Shown here one piece after another: positions 36,083 through 44,584 of a stretch of DNA of 64,000 nucleotides (position 1 is its first letter; each line of letters begins with the position of its first letter). The DNA is from JAJFUV01 sp964384215 (lineage in GTDB: Bacteria; Acidobacteriota; Terriglobia; Bryobacterales; Bryobacteraceae), in contig CAYLLB010000002.1 of NCBI GenBank assembly GCA_964384215.1, positions 124,001 through 188,000 of the forward strand. Reading direction: 5' to 3'. Made by a program: the position numbers and the translations under genes. Under the pieces are notes generated by a model, which was not told the DNA's origin, did not search any database, and saw only the letters and a program-made list of their open reading frames with translations.

Positions 36083-36925
36083 ATGACGGCCGGGCATATC
36101 TTCGTTGCTTTTCTGCTGGCGGCGGCAGCGCCGCCACAGCAATCTTCGAAGAAGCTGGCGGTCTCCTACATCTCGCTACACCAGTTCGATGGCGGCCCGC
36201 CGTTGCCCGCAAGCTACACCTTCGTTCCGGGTGAGACGGTCTTTTTCACCTTTGCCGTGGATGGCTTCACGGCCGCGGAAGACGGCCAGATCAAGTTGAG
36301 CTACGTGGCGCGACCGGCCGACGCCCAGAAGGTGCCGCTGGTCCCTCCCTTCACAGGAAAGCTCGAGGCGGAACTCGCTCCCGAGGACAAGAACTGGCAT
36401 CCCAAGGCCCGGCACGAGTTCGTCCTGCCGTCTTACCTCGAACCAGGCGCGTACCGGTTGCAGGTCACAGTCAAGGACGAACTGGCCGGCACCGAAGCCG
36501 TCTCCGAAATCTCTTTCCAAGTGCGAGGGCGTTCGATTCCGCCGGCTTCGGCCGTCACCGCCCGGAATTTCCGCTTCCTGCGCTCAGAGGAGGACGGGGA
36601 AGGGCTCGCGGCGGCCGTCTACCGCCCGGCCGACACAGTCTGGGCCCGTTTTGAAATCACCGGCTACAAGCTCGGCGAAAAGAATCATTTTCAGGTTGAA
36701 TATGGACTGGCCGTGCTGAGCCCATCGGGAAAGGTATTATTCTCACAGCCGCAGGCCGCCACGGAAGAAGAACAGCCCTTCTATCCTCGCCGCTGGGTGG
36801 CCGGAGTGCTGAGCCTGACGGGGAGAGCCGACACGAAACCCGGCGAGTACACCCTGGTTCTCACCGTGCGCGACCTGGTCGGCAAGCAGAGCGAAGAAAG
36901 CCGGCACACCTTCCGGGTGGAGTAA
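36083..36925 (+). CDS. Secreted beta-sandwich protein of unknown function
   Basis: A 280-residue protein with a short signal peptide (residues 1-17 or so). It contains two similar beta-rich halves, each starting with a strand and a PGETVFFTF or RPADTVWARFEITGY-type segment, followed by YRLQVTVKDELA and YTLVLTVRDLVG. The halves read as an internal duplication of an Ig-like domain. It is 21 bases after the DUF4352-like gene, so probably co-transcribed. No catalytic residues are evident. Confidence 0.6.
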   Translation: MTAGHIFVAFLLAAAAPPQQSSKKLAVSYISLHQFDGGPPLPASYTFVPGETVFFTFAVDGFTAAEDGQIKLSYVARPADAQKVPLVPPFTGKLEAELAPEDKNWHPKARHEFVLPSYLEPGAYRLQVTVKDELAGTEAVSEISFQVRGRSIPPASAVTARNFRFLRSEEDGEGLAAAVYRPADTVWARFEITGYKLGEKNHFQVEYGLAVLSPSGKVLFSQPQAATEEEQPFYPRRWVAGVLSLTGRADTKPGEYTLVLTVRDLVGKQSEESRHTFRVE

Positions 36926-36985
36926 GCAGCGTCCACCACCGTGGCGTGGAGTAGTTATCGTAGCGAACTGAGGAGGAGCTGAGTC

Positions 36986-38476
36986 ATGAAAGAGCCTTCC
37001 GCGTTTGTTTCCGTGAATCTGGATGTCAACGCCGGAGCCGAACCTATGCCGGCCAAGCCCACTTCCGACACGCCCTTCCGCATCTTACTGTTAGGCGACT
37101 TCAGCGGACGCGTTAACCGGAGAGCACCCAACTCGACTGGATGGAAGCCCGTCCAGATCGATCGCGACAATTTCGAGCAGGTCCTGGCGGGCATAGGCGC
37201 CGAATTGCGCCTCGGCGGAGGACAACGCGGCCCCGGGATCGCTTTGCGGTTCCGGGAACTTGAGGATTTTCATCCCGACCGGATCTACGCTCAGACCGAG
37301 GCCTTTCGGACACTTCGCGAGATACGGCGCGAGTTAGGCGATCCATCCACATTTCGAGGGGCAGCCGAGTTGGTGAAGGGCTGGTCCGGAATACCGTCCA
37401 CCGAGCCTCACACGGTCCCGCCGCGGCAACAGGTGAAGCCGGGTCCGCCGCCGGACCTGCTTGCGCTATCGGGCGGCAGCCTGCTCGACAGCGTGGTGGA
37501 GGGGATGGAAGCGCAGTCCGCTCCAGCCGCGCGTCCCCGAGACGAATTACAGGCCTTCATCGAACAGTCCGTCGCTCCCCATCTCGCACCCCTGACGGAC
37601 CCCCAACTTCCGGAACTGATTGCGCAAGTGGACGCGGCCGCCGGCAACATGATGCGCGCCGTGCTGCACCACAAGGATTTTCAAATGCTGGAAGCGGCTT
37701 GGCGGGCCGTGTTCTTTCTGGTCCGGCGTCTGGAGACTGACACTCAATTGAAGCTGTATCTGCTCGATGTTTCCAAAGCGGAACTCAACGAGGACCTCCG
37801 CCAGTCCGGCCATCCTCGCGGCAGCGAACTGTACCGCCTGCTGGCCGGAGCGGGTCCTTGGGCCGTCGTGGCGGGCGATTTCAGTTTTGGCCGGAACGAG
37901 GAGGATATCCGGACGCTGGCCGGGATTGGGCGTCTGATGAGCGTCCTCGGCGCCCCGTTTCTCGCCGAAGCCAATCTGGCGGAGCATTCGGATACCGCAG
38001 AGATAACGCAACGCTGGAAATCCCTGCGGCATTCGCCGGAGGCTTGCTGGCTGGGACTGGCTCTGCCCCGCTTCCTGCTCCGTCTGCCGTACGGAAAAGA
38101 AACGGATCCCGTGGAGAGTTTTTCATTCGAGGAGATGCCCGGGACGCCCGAGCATCAGGATTACCTATGGGGCAACCCGGCCTTCGCCTGCGTAGAACTG
38201 CTGGGCGAGGGTTTCAGCAACTACGGATGGAATCTGCGGCCCGGCGCGAACCTGGAAATCAGCGGGCTGCCCTTGCACGTTTACGAGTCCGGCGGCGAGA
38301 AGCACCTAAAGCCGTGCGCCGAACTACTCATGACGGAGAGCGAGGCGGAGTGGGTTCTGGAGCAGGGATTCATGCCCCTGGTCTCTTTGAAGGATCGGGA
38401 TGCCGCGCGCCTGCTGAGATTCCAGTCCATCGCGGAGCCGCCGGCCCCCTTGTCCGGGCGGTGGAGCCAGGCATAA
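36986..38476 (+). CDS. Fused TssB-TssC type VI contractile-sheath protein
   Basis: A 496-residue soluble protein joining the two sheath subunits of type VI secretion systems. Residues about 30-130 match TssB/VipA: FRILLLGDFSGR, then VQIDRDNFEQVL and FRELEDFHPDRI. After a Pro-rich linker (about 131-185), residues about 190-490 match TssC/VipB: VLHHKDFQMLEAAWRAV, LKLYLLDVSKAEL, GPWAVVAGDFSF, LRLPYGKETDPVESFSFEE and GNPAFACVELLGE. The TssC half is shorter than the usual 490-residue protein. A strong GGAGGAG site precedes the ATG. No tube (Hcp), baseplate, membrane complex or ClpV gene is in the window. Confidence 0.85.
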   Translation: MKEPSAFVSVNLDVNAGAEPMPAKPTSDTPFRILLLGDFSGRVNRRAPNSTGWKPVQIDRDNFEQVLAGIGAELRLGGGQRGPGIALRFRELEDFHPDRIYAQTEAFRTLREIRRELGDPSTFRGAAELVKGWSGIPSTEPHTVPPRQQVKPGPPPDLLALSGGSLLDSVVEGMEAQSAPAARPRDELQAFIEQSVAPHLAPLTDPQLPELIAQVDAAAGNMMRAVLHHKDFQMLEAAWRAVFFLVRRLETDTQLKLYLLDVSKAELNEDLRQSGHPRGSELYRLLAGAGPWAVVAGDFSFGRNEEDIRTLAGIGRLMSVLGAPFLAEANLAEHSDTAEITQRWKSLRHSPEACWLGLALPRFLLRLPYGKETDPVESFSFEEMPGTPEHQDYLWGNPAFACVELLGEGFSNYGWNLRPGANLEISGLPLHVYESGGEKHLKPCAELLMTESEAEWVLEQGFMPLVSLKDRDAARLLRFQSIAEPPAPLSGRWSQA

Positions 38477-38536
38477 GAGAGTTCGAAGCGTGATGGGGAG
38501 GGACCTCCGGCTGCCTTCCCCATCACGACCGGAATC

Positions 38537-39526
38537 TCAGAAAGACCGGCGATGGCTGGGGCGCGTCATGCGCGTCCGAAGGCTCGCTCCCGCAGAGCGG
38601 TCGCCGTCAGCGTTGAAGGCGCAAACGTGGATGTACCGGTCTTCGGCCCACAGCGCGGCCCCGGACAACGAGGCTCCGCTCAAGCGTACGTCCTTACCCA
38701 ATCCCACCGCCGGCTGGGCGAAAGTTGTCGCGGTGGAGGCGCGCGCCAGCAACTCTGAGAAGACTGCGCGACCCGCCGGTTCGTTCCGCGCCCCGGAAGC
38801 ATCGAGCGCGTCCAGCGCATAGCTTCGCACCAGCTTCGGGAAGAGACACCGCATCGTCGAGGGGTGGTCGAACAGGTCCAATCCCGACGGCTGCCCGTTG
38901 ACGGCGAACGCCACACCCGCCTGGCGTTCCCGCCAGGTGAAGGCGCGAACGAACTCCTCCACGCTGATGGCGTGCCGCTCAAACAGCGCCGACATGGCCA
39001 GCGTCGGAGACGCGGCTTCCATGCGGCACGCCTTTGCGGCAATCTCCTCCCAGACCGCGGACTGGTCCGAGCGTCGCGTACCAGTAGTCCTCATCGATTC
39101 GGTAACCTGCTCCGAGCGTGCCGCACGGGCGCGAGAGTACATGAGGTGCTCCGCGGGCTGGAAGTCCGGCGATGTCATGTTCCAGCGCCCAGCCTCCACG
39201 CACGACACCGGAATCACGATCGATTGACGGGCCGGCGCGAGGATGGTCAGGTTCAGGACCCGGTTCTGCTTGGCACCGATAAGTTCCTCACCATCGAGCA
39301 GAAGCACTGGCCGGTCGGCCATGTTCTCGAAACGAAGTTCCGGCACCGTGCCGCCGTTCAGTTCCGTGACGCGCGCCACGCCGAGCCCAATGGCTTCTTC
39401 GAGCAGCAGGTAGTCCGGTTCTGGAGCGGACGGTTCCTCTCTCAATAGCGGCAAGAGGGTGAGGCCGCGGAAGTGGGCCGGTTCGCCAAGTTCCAGGCGT
39501 GAGAACTCTTTCTGCAGTGTGTTCAT
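38537..39526 (-). CDS. ARPP-1 domain protein
   Basis: A 329-residue cytoplasmic protein that resembles the ARPP-1 family (named for association with ADP-ribosylglycohydrolase and rhodanese-phosphatase proteins). It has GLTLLPLL, YLLLEEAIGLG, VLLLDGEELIGAKQNRVLN and SIVIPVSCVEAGRW in the first 130 residues, with a helical C-terminal half. The molecular function is unknown. The start is set at ATG (complement 39524-39526) because GGAGG lies ten bases upstream. A sigma-54-type promoter precedes it, directly after the gene for a sigma-54 activator, so it is the likely target. Convergent with the sheath-fusion gene. Confidence 0.75.
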   Translation of the reverse strand: MNTLQKEFSRLELGEPAHFRGLTLLPLLREEPSAPEPDYLLLEEAIGLGVARVTELNGGTVPELRFENMADRPVLLLDGEELIGAKQNRVLNLTILAPARQSIVIPVSCVEAGRWNMTSPDFQPAEHLMYSRARAARSEQVTESMRTTGTRRSDQSAVWEEIAAKACRMEAASPTLAMSALFERHAISVEEFVRAFTWRERQAGVAFAVNGQPSGLDLFDHPSTMRCLFPKLVRSYALDALDASGARNEPAGRAVFSELLARASTATTFAQPAVGLGKDVRLSGASLSGAALWAEDRYIHVCAFNADGDRSAGASLRTRMTRPSHRRSF

Positions 39527-39556
39527 TGGTTGGTTGCCTCCATGCCATCTGATAGA

Positions 39557-39572
39557 GGCATTCGTCATGCCA
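39557..39572 (-). promoter_or_regulatory. Sigma-54 (-24/-12) promoter of the ARPP-1 gene
   Basis: On the minus strand TGGCATGACGAATGCC. It has the GG and GC pairs at the required spacing (11 bases between the second G of GG and the G of GC) and matches the TGGCAC-N5-TTGCA consensus at most positions. The start would be near 39546, about 20 bases before the start codon, with the GGAGG site inside. Confidence 0.75.
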
Positions 39573-39617
39573 CGGATGCACTTCTGCAAAATCAAGAGGT
39601 TACGAAAGTCGACTTGA

Positions 39618-39634
39618 CTGCAAAGACAATGCAG
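39618..39634 (-). promoter_or_regulatory. Candidate upstream activator site (inverted repeat)
   Basis: CTGCA, seven bases, TGCAG: a perfect 5-bp inverted repeat about 50-60 bases upstream of the -24 element. A second related palindrome (TGCA-N4-TGCA) lies between it and the promoter, near 39577-39588. It could be the binding site of the adjacent CARF-AAA+ activator. Enhancer sites are usually a little farther upstream, so this is tentative. Confidence 0.4.
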
Positions 39635-39646
39635 GTTGTCCCGCCG

Positions 39647-41284
39647 TCAACGCGCGTTGCCGGTTTCGCTCGCGACGAACTTGTTCACCGCTTGTTTGGA
39701 AACACCCAACAGGGCGGCCGCAGCGGCTTGATGGCCATTCGCCTTCTCCAAGGCGCGAAGGAAGAGATACCGCCGCGCCTTCGTCATGAAGTCCTCCAGG
39801 GAGAATCCATCAGCAGGCTCCGGCAATGCCGCGAAGGGGTCCTCGACGGGGACTACTCCATGAATGACCAGGTCTTCCGGACCCAGCACGTCCCCGCGAG
39901 CATAGATCACCGATCTCTCCAGTACATTGCGCAGCTCGCGTACGTTCCCCGGCCATTGGTGACCCTCCAGTCTTCGCAACGCCTCCCTGGAAAGCTGCCT
40001 CCGGCGGTTGAATCGTTGGTTGATCCTTTCAAGCAGTGCCACGGCGAGCAAAGGAATCTCCGGACGCCGGTCCCTAAGCGCAGGCAACCGGATCTGAAAC
40101 GTCTCGAGCCGGAAATAGAGATCCTCGCGGAACCGGCCGGCCGCGATTTCATTCCGCAGGTCGCGGTTCGTCGCGGCAACGATGCGCACGTCCACCGCTT
40201 GCGGCTTGCTTGAGCCGAGCGGCTGAACCACATTGTCCTCCAGGATGCGCAGCAATTTCGCCTGTACTTCGAGCGTCAGCTCCCCGATCTCATCGAGGAA
40301 CAAAGTCCCGCCATCCGCTTCCCGGAACTTCCCGCCGTGATCGTGGGTCGCCCCGGTGAAAGCGCCGCGCACATGACCGAACAGGTGGCTCTCAGCCAGA
40401 TCCTTGGGGATGGCGGCACAGTTCAGCGCCACCAGCCTGCCGTCGCGCCGGTCGCTCAGCCTGTGCAGGAGCTTCGCGAAGAGTTCTTTGCCGGTTCCGG
40501 TCTCGCCGGTGAGCAGCACCGGGACGCCGGTGGGGGCCACTACCGCAGCGTTCTCGACCGCTTGCTGGAGAGATGCCGAGCCGACGAAGATGTTCAATTC
40601 CCGCAGAGCGTTCTCCAGTTCTGGAGCCGGCTCCATGCGGGCCTGGAAAGGCGATCTGACCAACGACGCAGCAAGCCCGAGGTGCGGACGACGGCTAGCC
40701 AGGAACGTGGGGCTTTCCCTCGCCGGAGCGAGTTCCTCGCACCGAATCCGCGACGCGTCGAAGTAGTCGATGGGCATCATCAGATCGCGGATGCCCGCCC
40801 AATCCGTGGTATCGAGGTCGACTTCCTTCACGTTGGCGGCGCCGAAGAGCGGTTCGGCAGGTGAACCGATTTGAAGCAATCTCGCCGGTAAGACGCCGGC
40901 CGCCGTCAGAAGAAACCACGCTGCCCGCATTTCCGCCGTGCCGCTCGACACGCACACAAAGTTGTAAGCACTGCGCCCGGCACGGGCTATGGAACGTACT
41001 TGCCGCGCCAGCGAACCCATCAGGGACGAGTAATCCTTGGGGTCCGATACGGGCAACTCGCGCAGATCCACCTGGCAGCGGGGATGGCGTTGCGTCACCT
41101 CCCGCCCGGTAGCCGCGGCGTTCTCGCGAGTGTGCGGCGTGTGAAACAGGAAGAGAAAGTCGAACGGACGGGCAGCGAGCAGGGAAAGGACCGGCCCCGG
41201 CTGCTCTTCCCCCGCGATGCCGCTCGGCATGAACGGGTCCTTGAGGTCAACGAAGGCAAACAGGCACTGACCTGTAATCAGCAT
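39647..41284 (-). CDS. RtcR-like sigma-54 activator with N-terminal CARF-like sensor
   Basis: A 545-residue bacterial enhancer-binding protein. Residues about 1-190 form a Rossmann-like CARF domain: FAFVDLKDPF at the first strand and VSSGTAEMRAAWFLL with ARLLQIGSP, as in RtcR and CRISPR-associated ring-nucleotide sensors. The central AAA+ domain has Walker A GETGTGKE, the sigma-54 contact loop GAFTGA (as RGAFTGAT), Walker B TLFLDEIGEL and the R-finger region. The C-terminal Fis-type helix-turn-helix is HQAAAAALLGVSKQAVNKF. RtcR controls RNA repair genes rtcBA in E. coli, but here the gene downstream is ARPP-1. It probably senses an RNA-derived ligand. Confidence 0.88.
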   Translation of the reverse strand: MLITGQCLFAFVDLKDPFMPSGIAGEEQPGPVLSLLAARPFDFLFLFHTPHTRENAAATGREVTQRHPRCQVDLRELPVSDPKDYSSLMGSLARQVRSIARAGRSAYNFVCVSSGTAEMRAAWFLLTAAGVLPARLLQIGSPAEPLFGAANVKEVDLDTTDWAGIRDLMMPIDYFDASRIRCEELAPARESPTFLASRRPHLGLAASLVRSPFQARMEPAPELENALRELNIFVGSASLQQAVENAAVVAPTGVPVLLTGETGTGKELFAKLLHRLSDRRDGRLVALNCAAIPKDLAESHLFGHVRGAFTGATHDHGGKFREADGGTLFLDEIGELTLEVQAKLLRILEDNVVQPLGSSKPQAVDVRIVAATNRDLRNEIAAGRFREDLYFRLETFQIRLPALRDRRPEIPLLAVALLERINQRFNRRRQLSREALRRLEGHQWPGNVRELRNVLERSVIYARGDVLGPEDLVIHGVVPVEDPFAALPEPADGFSLEDFMTKARRYLFLRALEKANGHQAAAAALLGVSKQAVNKFVASETGNAR

Positions 41285-41428
41285 GGATTTGGGTCAATTC
41301 TACTCCGATTGAAGGTCTTCGGCGGCGGGCCATGCGTTCACTTCCGATCACGCTGCCGCGGGACGCGACGTCCGTTGTATGCTTACATTTACTGCGAACG
41401 GCGGCACCCGCGAAAGGAGAACTCTCGA

Positions 41429-43027
41429 ATGCAACGGCGTGATTTCATCTGGTCCGGGACTGGGCTGACCATTTTACGGAGCGGCACGCTCAGGGGGCAG
41501 AACGCCCCCAGCAACAAGCTGAACGTGGCGCTCATCGGCGTGTGGGGACGGGGCACGGCGCACTACAACTCGCTCAGGAACGAGAACGTAGTGGCGCTGT
41601 GCGACGTCAACGATCTGCGCACCAAGGAAGCGCTGCAGATCTTTCCCCGTGCCAAAACCTATTGGGATTGGCGCCGGTGCCTGGATCAGAAGGACGTGGA
41701 GGCCGTGGTCATCTGCACCGCGGATCATCACCACGCTTTCATCGCCAACTGGGCGCTGAACCGCGACATGCACGTCTTTTGCGAGAAGCCGCTCGGAATC
41801 ACCGTGGAAGAAGTGCGCACGGTTCGGGCGAATTATCTCAAGCGGAAGGCGAAACTTGCCACGCAGCACGGCACACAACGCCACGCTTACCCGAACTTCG
41901 AACGCCTGCGCGAGTTGATCCTCGATGGGGCGATCGGCGAACTGAAGACCGTGCATAGCTGGGACGCCCGCCAGCTTCCCCGCCCCGGTTACCCCGCCGG
42001 CCAAGGGATGCCCCCAGCGTCGATGCATTACGAACAGTGGGTCGGACCGTCGCCCTACCATCCCTACAGCCCGCAATACTTCGGAGGCACCTCCGGCATG
42101 AACTGCCTGTTCTGGAACATGTACAGGGATTTCGGCGTGGGCCAGATGGGCGATATGGGCGCACACACCATGGACCTGGTGTGGAACGTGGTCGATGCCG
42201 GCGCGCCCACGGCCATCGAAATCGACCAGGAAGTCAGCGACAAGTACGATCCCAACATCTGCCCCGTGAAACTGAAGGCCAGCTTCGAGCATCCGGCTAA
42301 CAATTGGCGCGGACCCGTCACGCTGGTATGGTATCAGGGCGGTCTGAAGCCCAAGGCTCCACGGAGTTACATAGACCTTTCGGAGGTCGGCAACGGGGCC
42401 ATTTTCGAGGGCACGAAGGGAGCGATCTTCGCCGACTTCACGTCGCGCGTGATCCTCCCATTGAACGACGACGGCGACCTCACGTACTACAAGCGCCGTT
42501 CGAAAGAGGAACTGCTTCCGCTGGTCGGGGGCGTCGGGCAGCCCACTCAAACACAGTCCCAGGCGAGCCGCGGCCCTCGCAGCCGCCCTCAGGCAGCCCC
42601 CAAGCTTCCCCCGGGCTTCACGGCCATGCCGAGCGCGCAGCCCGGTCCAGACGGCTTCCCGACGATCCAGTTCCTCGAAAACGGGGTGCCGGCGGCCCTG
42701 GGGCTTCCGAACACCGACGTTGAGGCCATTCTTGAGGCCGAGAAGAGCGGCCGCGCCGGTGCGCGCCGTGCCGACATTTTCCAGATCGAATGGCTCGACG
42801 CTTGCAAGGGCAAGCGCAACGGGATGAGGCACGGAACGAGCAGCAAGACCAACTGTGACTTCGACTATGCCGGAACCATGATGGAGCAGATGCTGCTCGG
42901 CCTGGTGGCGCACCGCGCGGGCAAGCGGCTCGAGTACGACGGTTCGACCGGCCGCGTGACGAATTCGAGCGAAGCAAACGACTACTTGAAACGCCAGTAC
43001 CGCCCTGGCTGGACGCTGAACGGGTAA
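41429..43027 (+). CDS. Exported Gfo/Idh/MocA-family oxidoreductase
   Basis: A 532-residue protein with a Tat-like leader (MQRRDFIWSGTGL). It has a Rossmann fold with VALIGVWGRGTAH (a GxWGRG variation of the GxGGRG nucleotide motif), the EKPLG motif (with Lys), and a GFO C-terminal domain with GDMGAHTMDLVW. A Pro/Gln-rich insert (about 360-400) interrupts the second domain. Relatives oxidise or epimerise sugars and glycosides with bound NAD. It is preceded by AAGGAGA. The frame extends upstream in the same phase, but the RR leader marks the start. Confidence 0.85.
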   Translation: MQRRDFIWSGTGLTILRSGTLRGQNAPSNKLNVALIGVWGRGTAHYNSLRNENVVALCDVNDLRTKEALQIFPRAKTYWDWRRCLDQKDVEAVVICTADHHHAFIANWALNRDMHVFCEKPLGITVEEVRTVRANYLKRKAKLATQHGTQRHAYPNFERLRELILDGAIGELKTVHSWDARQLPRPGYPAGQGMPPASMHYEQWVGPSPYHPYSPQYFGGTSGMNCLFWNMYRDFGVGQMGDMGAHTMDLVWNVVDAGAPTAIEIDQEVSDKYDPNICPVKLKASFEHPANNWRGPVTLVWYQGGLKPKAPRSYIDLSEVGNGAIFEGTKGAIFADFTSRVILPLNDDGDLTYYKRRSKEELLPLVGGVGQPTQTQSQASRGPRSRPQAAPKLPPGFTAMPSAQPGPDGFPTIQFLENGVPAALGLPNTDVEAILEAEKSGRAGARRADIFQIEWLDACKGKRNGMRHGTSSKTNCDFDYAGTMMEQMLLGLVAHRAGKRLEYDGSTGRVTNSSEANDYLKRQYRPGWTLNG

Positions 43028-43072
43028 GTTTTGATTAGAAGATCCGGGGACGGACTCGGTCAGGAAGTTGCG

Positions 43073-43263
43073 GCATCACGCTTCGGGCAGGTTGGGGTTC
43101 TTCTTCCAGTACGTCCCCGGAACATACGGAAACCTTGCGGCAATGCCCGGCTTCAACTTCATGCCGAAGCCGGGCTTGCGCGGCAGGCCTTGCCGATGAT
43201 GTCCCAGCGGGCGGCGTCGACGCAGGCCCAAACTGCATAGTTCGGATGTGCGCCGCGATCTCA
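43073..43263 (-). pseudogene. Decayed enolase-superfamily (mandelate racemase/dehydratase-like) gene
   Basis: Minus-strand remnant. Upstream piece (about 43260-43175): HPNYAVWACVDAARWDIIGKAC in one frame, very like the AVDIALWDIKGKA helix of enolase-superfamily enzymes. Downstream piece (about 43190-43075), in another frame: GLPRKPGFG, then a C-terminus ending in a normal TGA (near 43073-43075), typical of the family's PGxG tail. The catalytic barrel is missing, so an internal deletion joined two ends out of frame. It lies directly after the stop of the 144-residue gene, with no start of its own. Confidence 0.65.
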
Positions 43264-43695
43264 CTCTAACGACGTCCCGTCCCACTGGTGGGTGGGATCC
43301 GGGTAAAACGCGAGGCCCGCGCCCGACGCCGTGGCGACGAGCCATCCGCCGGGCACCTTGGCGCGCAGCAGCGCCACTTGGATCGAGGGCACTGCGGTCC
43401 ATTGCAGCTTCGGACCGGTGGGCGCGGGTTTCCGTGGAACGGCGGCGGGTGCCGGGGATGCGGCCGCAGGAGCTTGCTGCGCCTTCCAGGCCTGCGGATC
43501 GGTGGCCGAGGCCAGCAGCGTGTGTGTGCACCAGTACGGCTCACCCAAGTACGTGAACCGCACCATGTCTCGATCCGGCTCCACATTCTCAAGGATGGCC
43601 CCATAGGGAATCGGCACTTCGGGGTCGCTGGTGGGATTGCCTGTCCTCTTGTTCAGCTTCTTGGCTTCGATGGATTTGTTAAGTTCCAGTTTCAT
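43261..43695 (-). CDS. Protein of unknown function (144 aa)
   Basis: A 144-residue protein without a signal peptide. The first 60 residues form a compact beta-like segment (SDPEVPIPYGAILENVEP, then VRFTYLGEPYWC). A Pro/Ala-rich linker (about 72-95) follows, and then a second beta segment ending in AFYPDPTHQWDG. It may be an SH3-like or DUF-type bipartite protein. It follows the GDSL hydrolase by 45 bases, so probably co-transcribed. A GGAAGG site precedes its ATG. The family is not recognised. Confidence 0.6.
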   Translation of the reverse strand: MKLELNKSIEAKKLNKRTGNPTSDPEVPIPYGAILENVEPDRDMVRFTYLGEPYWCTHTLLASATDPQAWKAQQAPAAASPAPAAVPRKPAPTGPKLQWTAVPSIQVALLRAKVPGGWLVATASGAGLAFYPDPTHQWDGTSLE

Positions 43696-43740
43696 GAATT
43701 CGACATCCTTCCGGCTTCCGACGATTGTACATCCAGTTTT

Positions 43741-44475
43741 CTAAGGAACGAACAGACGGCAAGTTCTCGAAGTCGCGGGATCGAAAATCCCCAGTTTGCG
43801 AAAAAGGTGATTCGCGAATTCGAGATGGCCGTATTGATTCGGATGCACCGCGGCGTCGTTGAGCAGATAGACCAACTCGTAACGATTCTTTCGTGTCTCC
43901 ATCCAATGCTGGTAGTGGTCGACCAGTGGCACCGCATTGTCATTCGCAAACCGGCGCAAGATCTCGACGTAAGCAGGAAGATCCTTACGATTGTCCTTCT
44001 CCATGTCGGGCGAGTAAATCGGATTGGGAGTGTGCAGCAGGAGCAAGCTCTTCCGCGCCTTGAGGCTCGCGAGGAACTTGTCCAACGCTTCGTGAAAGAC
44101 GTCCCGGCCGGCAGGGCCGGCGATGCAGTCGTTCATCCCCATCATCAGGGAGACGACCTGCGGCTGAAAACGATGCACACGCCACTCGGCATCCTGAAGC
44201 AGGCGCGGCATACGGTCCCCACTGATCCCTGTGTTGATGACGATATCGCGGACCCGCCGCAGTTCCCAGCGTACCCGTTCGGCGAAATGTTCCGGGTAGC
44301 TGCGCCATCCCATGGTGTGAAGCGCGCCGTGTGTGATGCTGTCGCCGGTGAAGACCCAGGTGACGGGATCCTTGCCGGCGAGAAGCCCTTTGATGGTTTG
44401 AAACCGCTCCGCTGCATCGGTCGTACTCAGGGCGGCGAGTTGAAACAACTGGCGGCGGTCAAGTTCCATGTTCAT
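43741..44475 (-). CDS. Exported GDSL/SGNH-family hydrolase
   Basis: A 244-residue esterase-type enzyme. Block I is FTGDSITHG (nucleophile Ser, in the GDS motif), then NTGISGDRM (block II Gly), GMNDC (block III Asn) and DAAVHPNQYGH (block V Asp and His). A short RR-type leader (DRRQLFQLAAL) is visible. It probably removes acyl groups from a sugar or lipid. ATG at complement 44473-44475 is used. The longer upstream frame overlaps the next gene and has no support. Confidence 0.85.
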   Translation of the reverse strand: MNMELDRRQLFQLAALSTTDAAERFQTIKGLLAGKDPVTWVFTGDSITHGALHTMGWRSYPEHFAERVRWELRRVRDIVINTGISGDRMPRLLQDAEWRVHRFQPQVVSLMMGMNDCIAGPAGRDVFHEALDKFLASLKARKSLLLLHTPNPIYSPDMEKDNRKDLPAYVEILRRFANDNAVPLVDHYQHWMETRKNRYELVYLLNDAAVHPNQYGHLEFANHLFRKLGIFDPATSRTCRLFVP

Positions 44476-44584
44476 GGTTGGCAGAACCCAACCGAGTATA
44501 ACCCGACGCTGGGCGGCAGGGCGGGAGGACGATGAATGGTGAGCAACTTCGAGCCGGAATCTTGCTTGCGAAGATCCAGGCCAT

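Noticed and set aside
36986..41284. One combined type VI/CARF locus including the sheath fusion and the sigma-54 module
   Set aside because: The sheath gene is convergent to the ARPP-1 gene and has no sigma-54-like promoter, so a common function is not supported by sequence alone.
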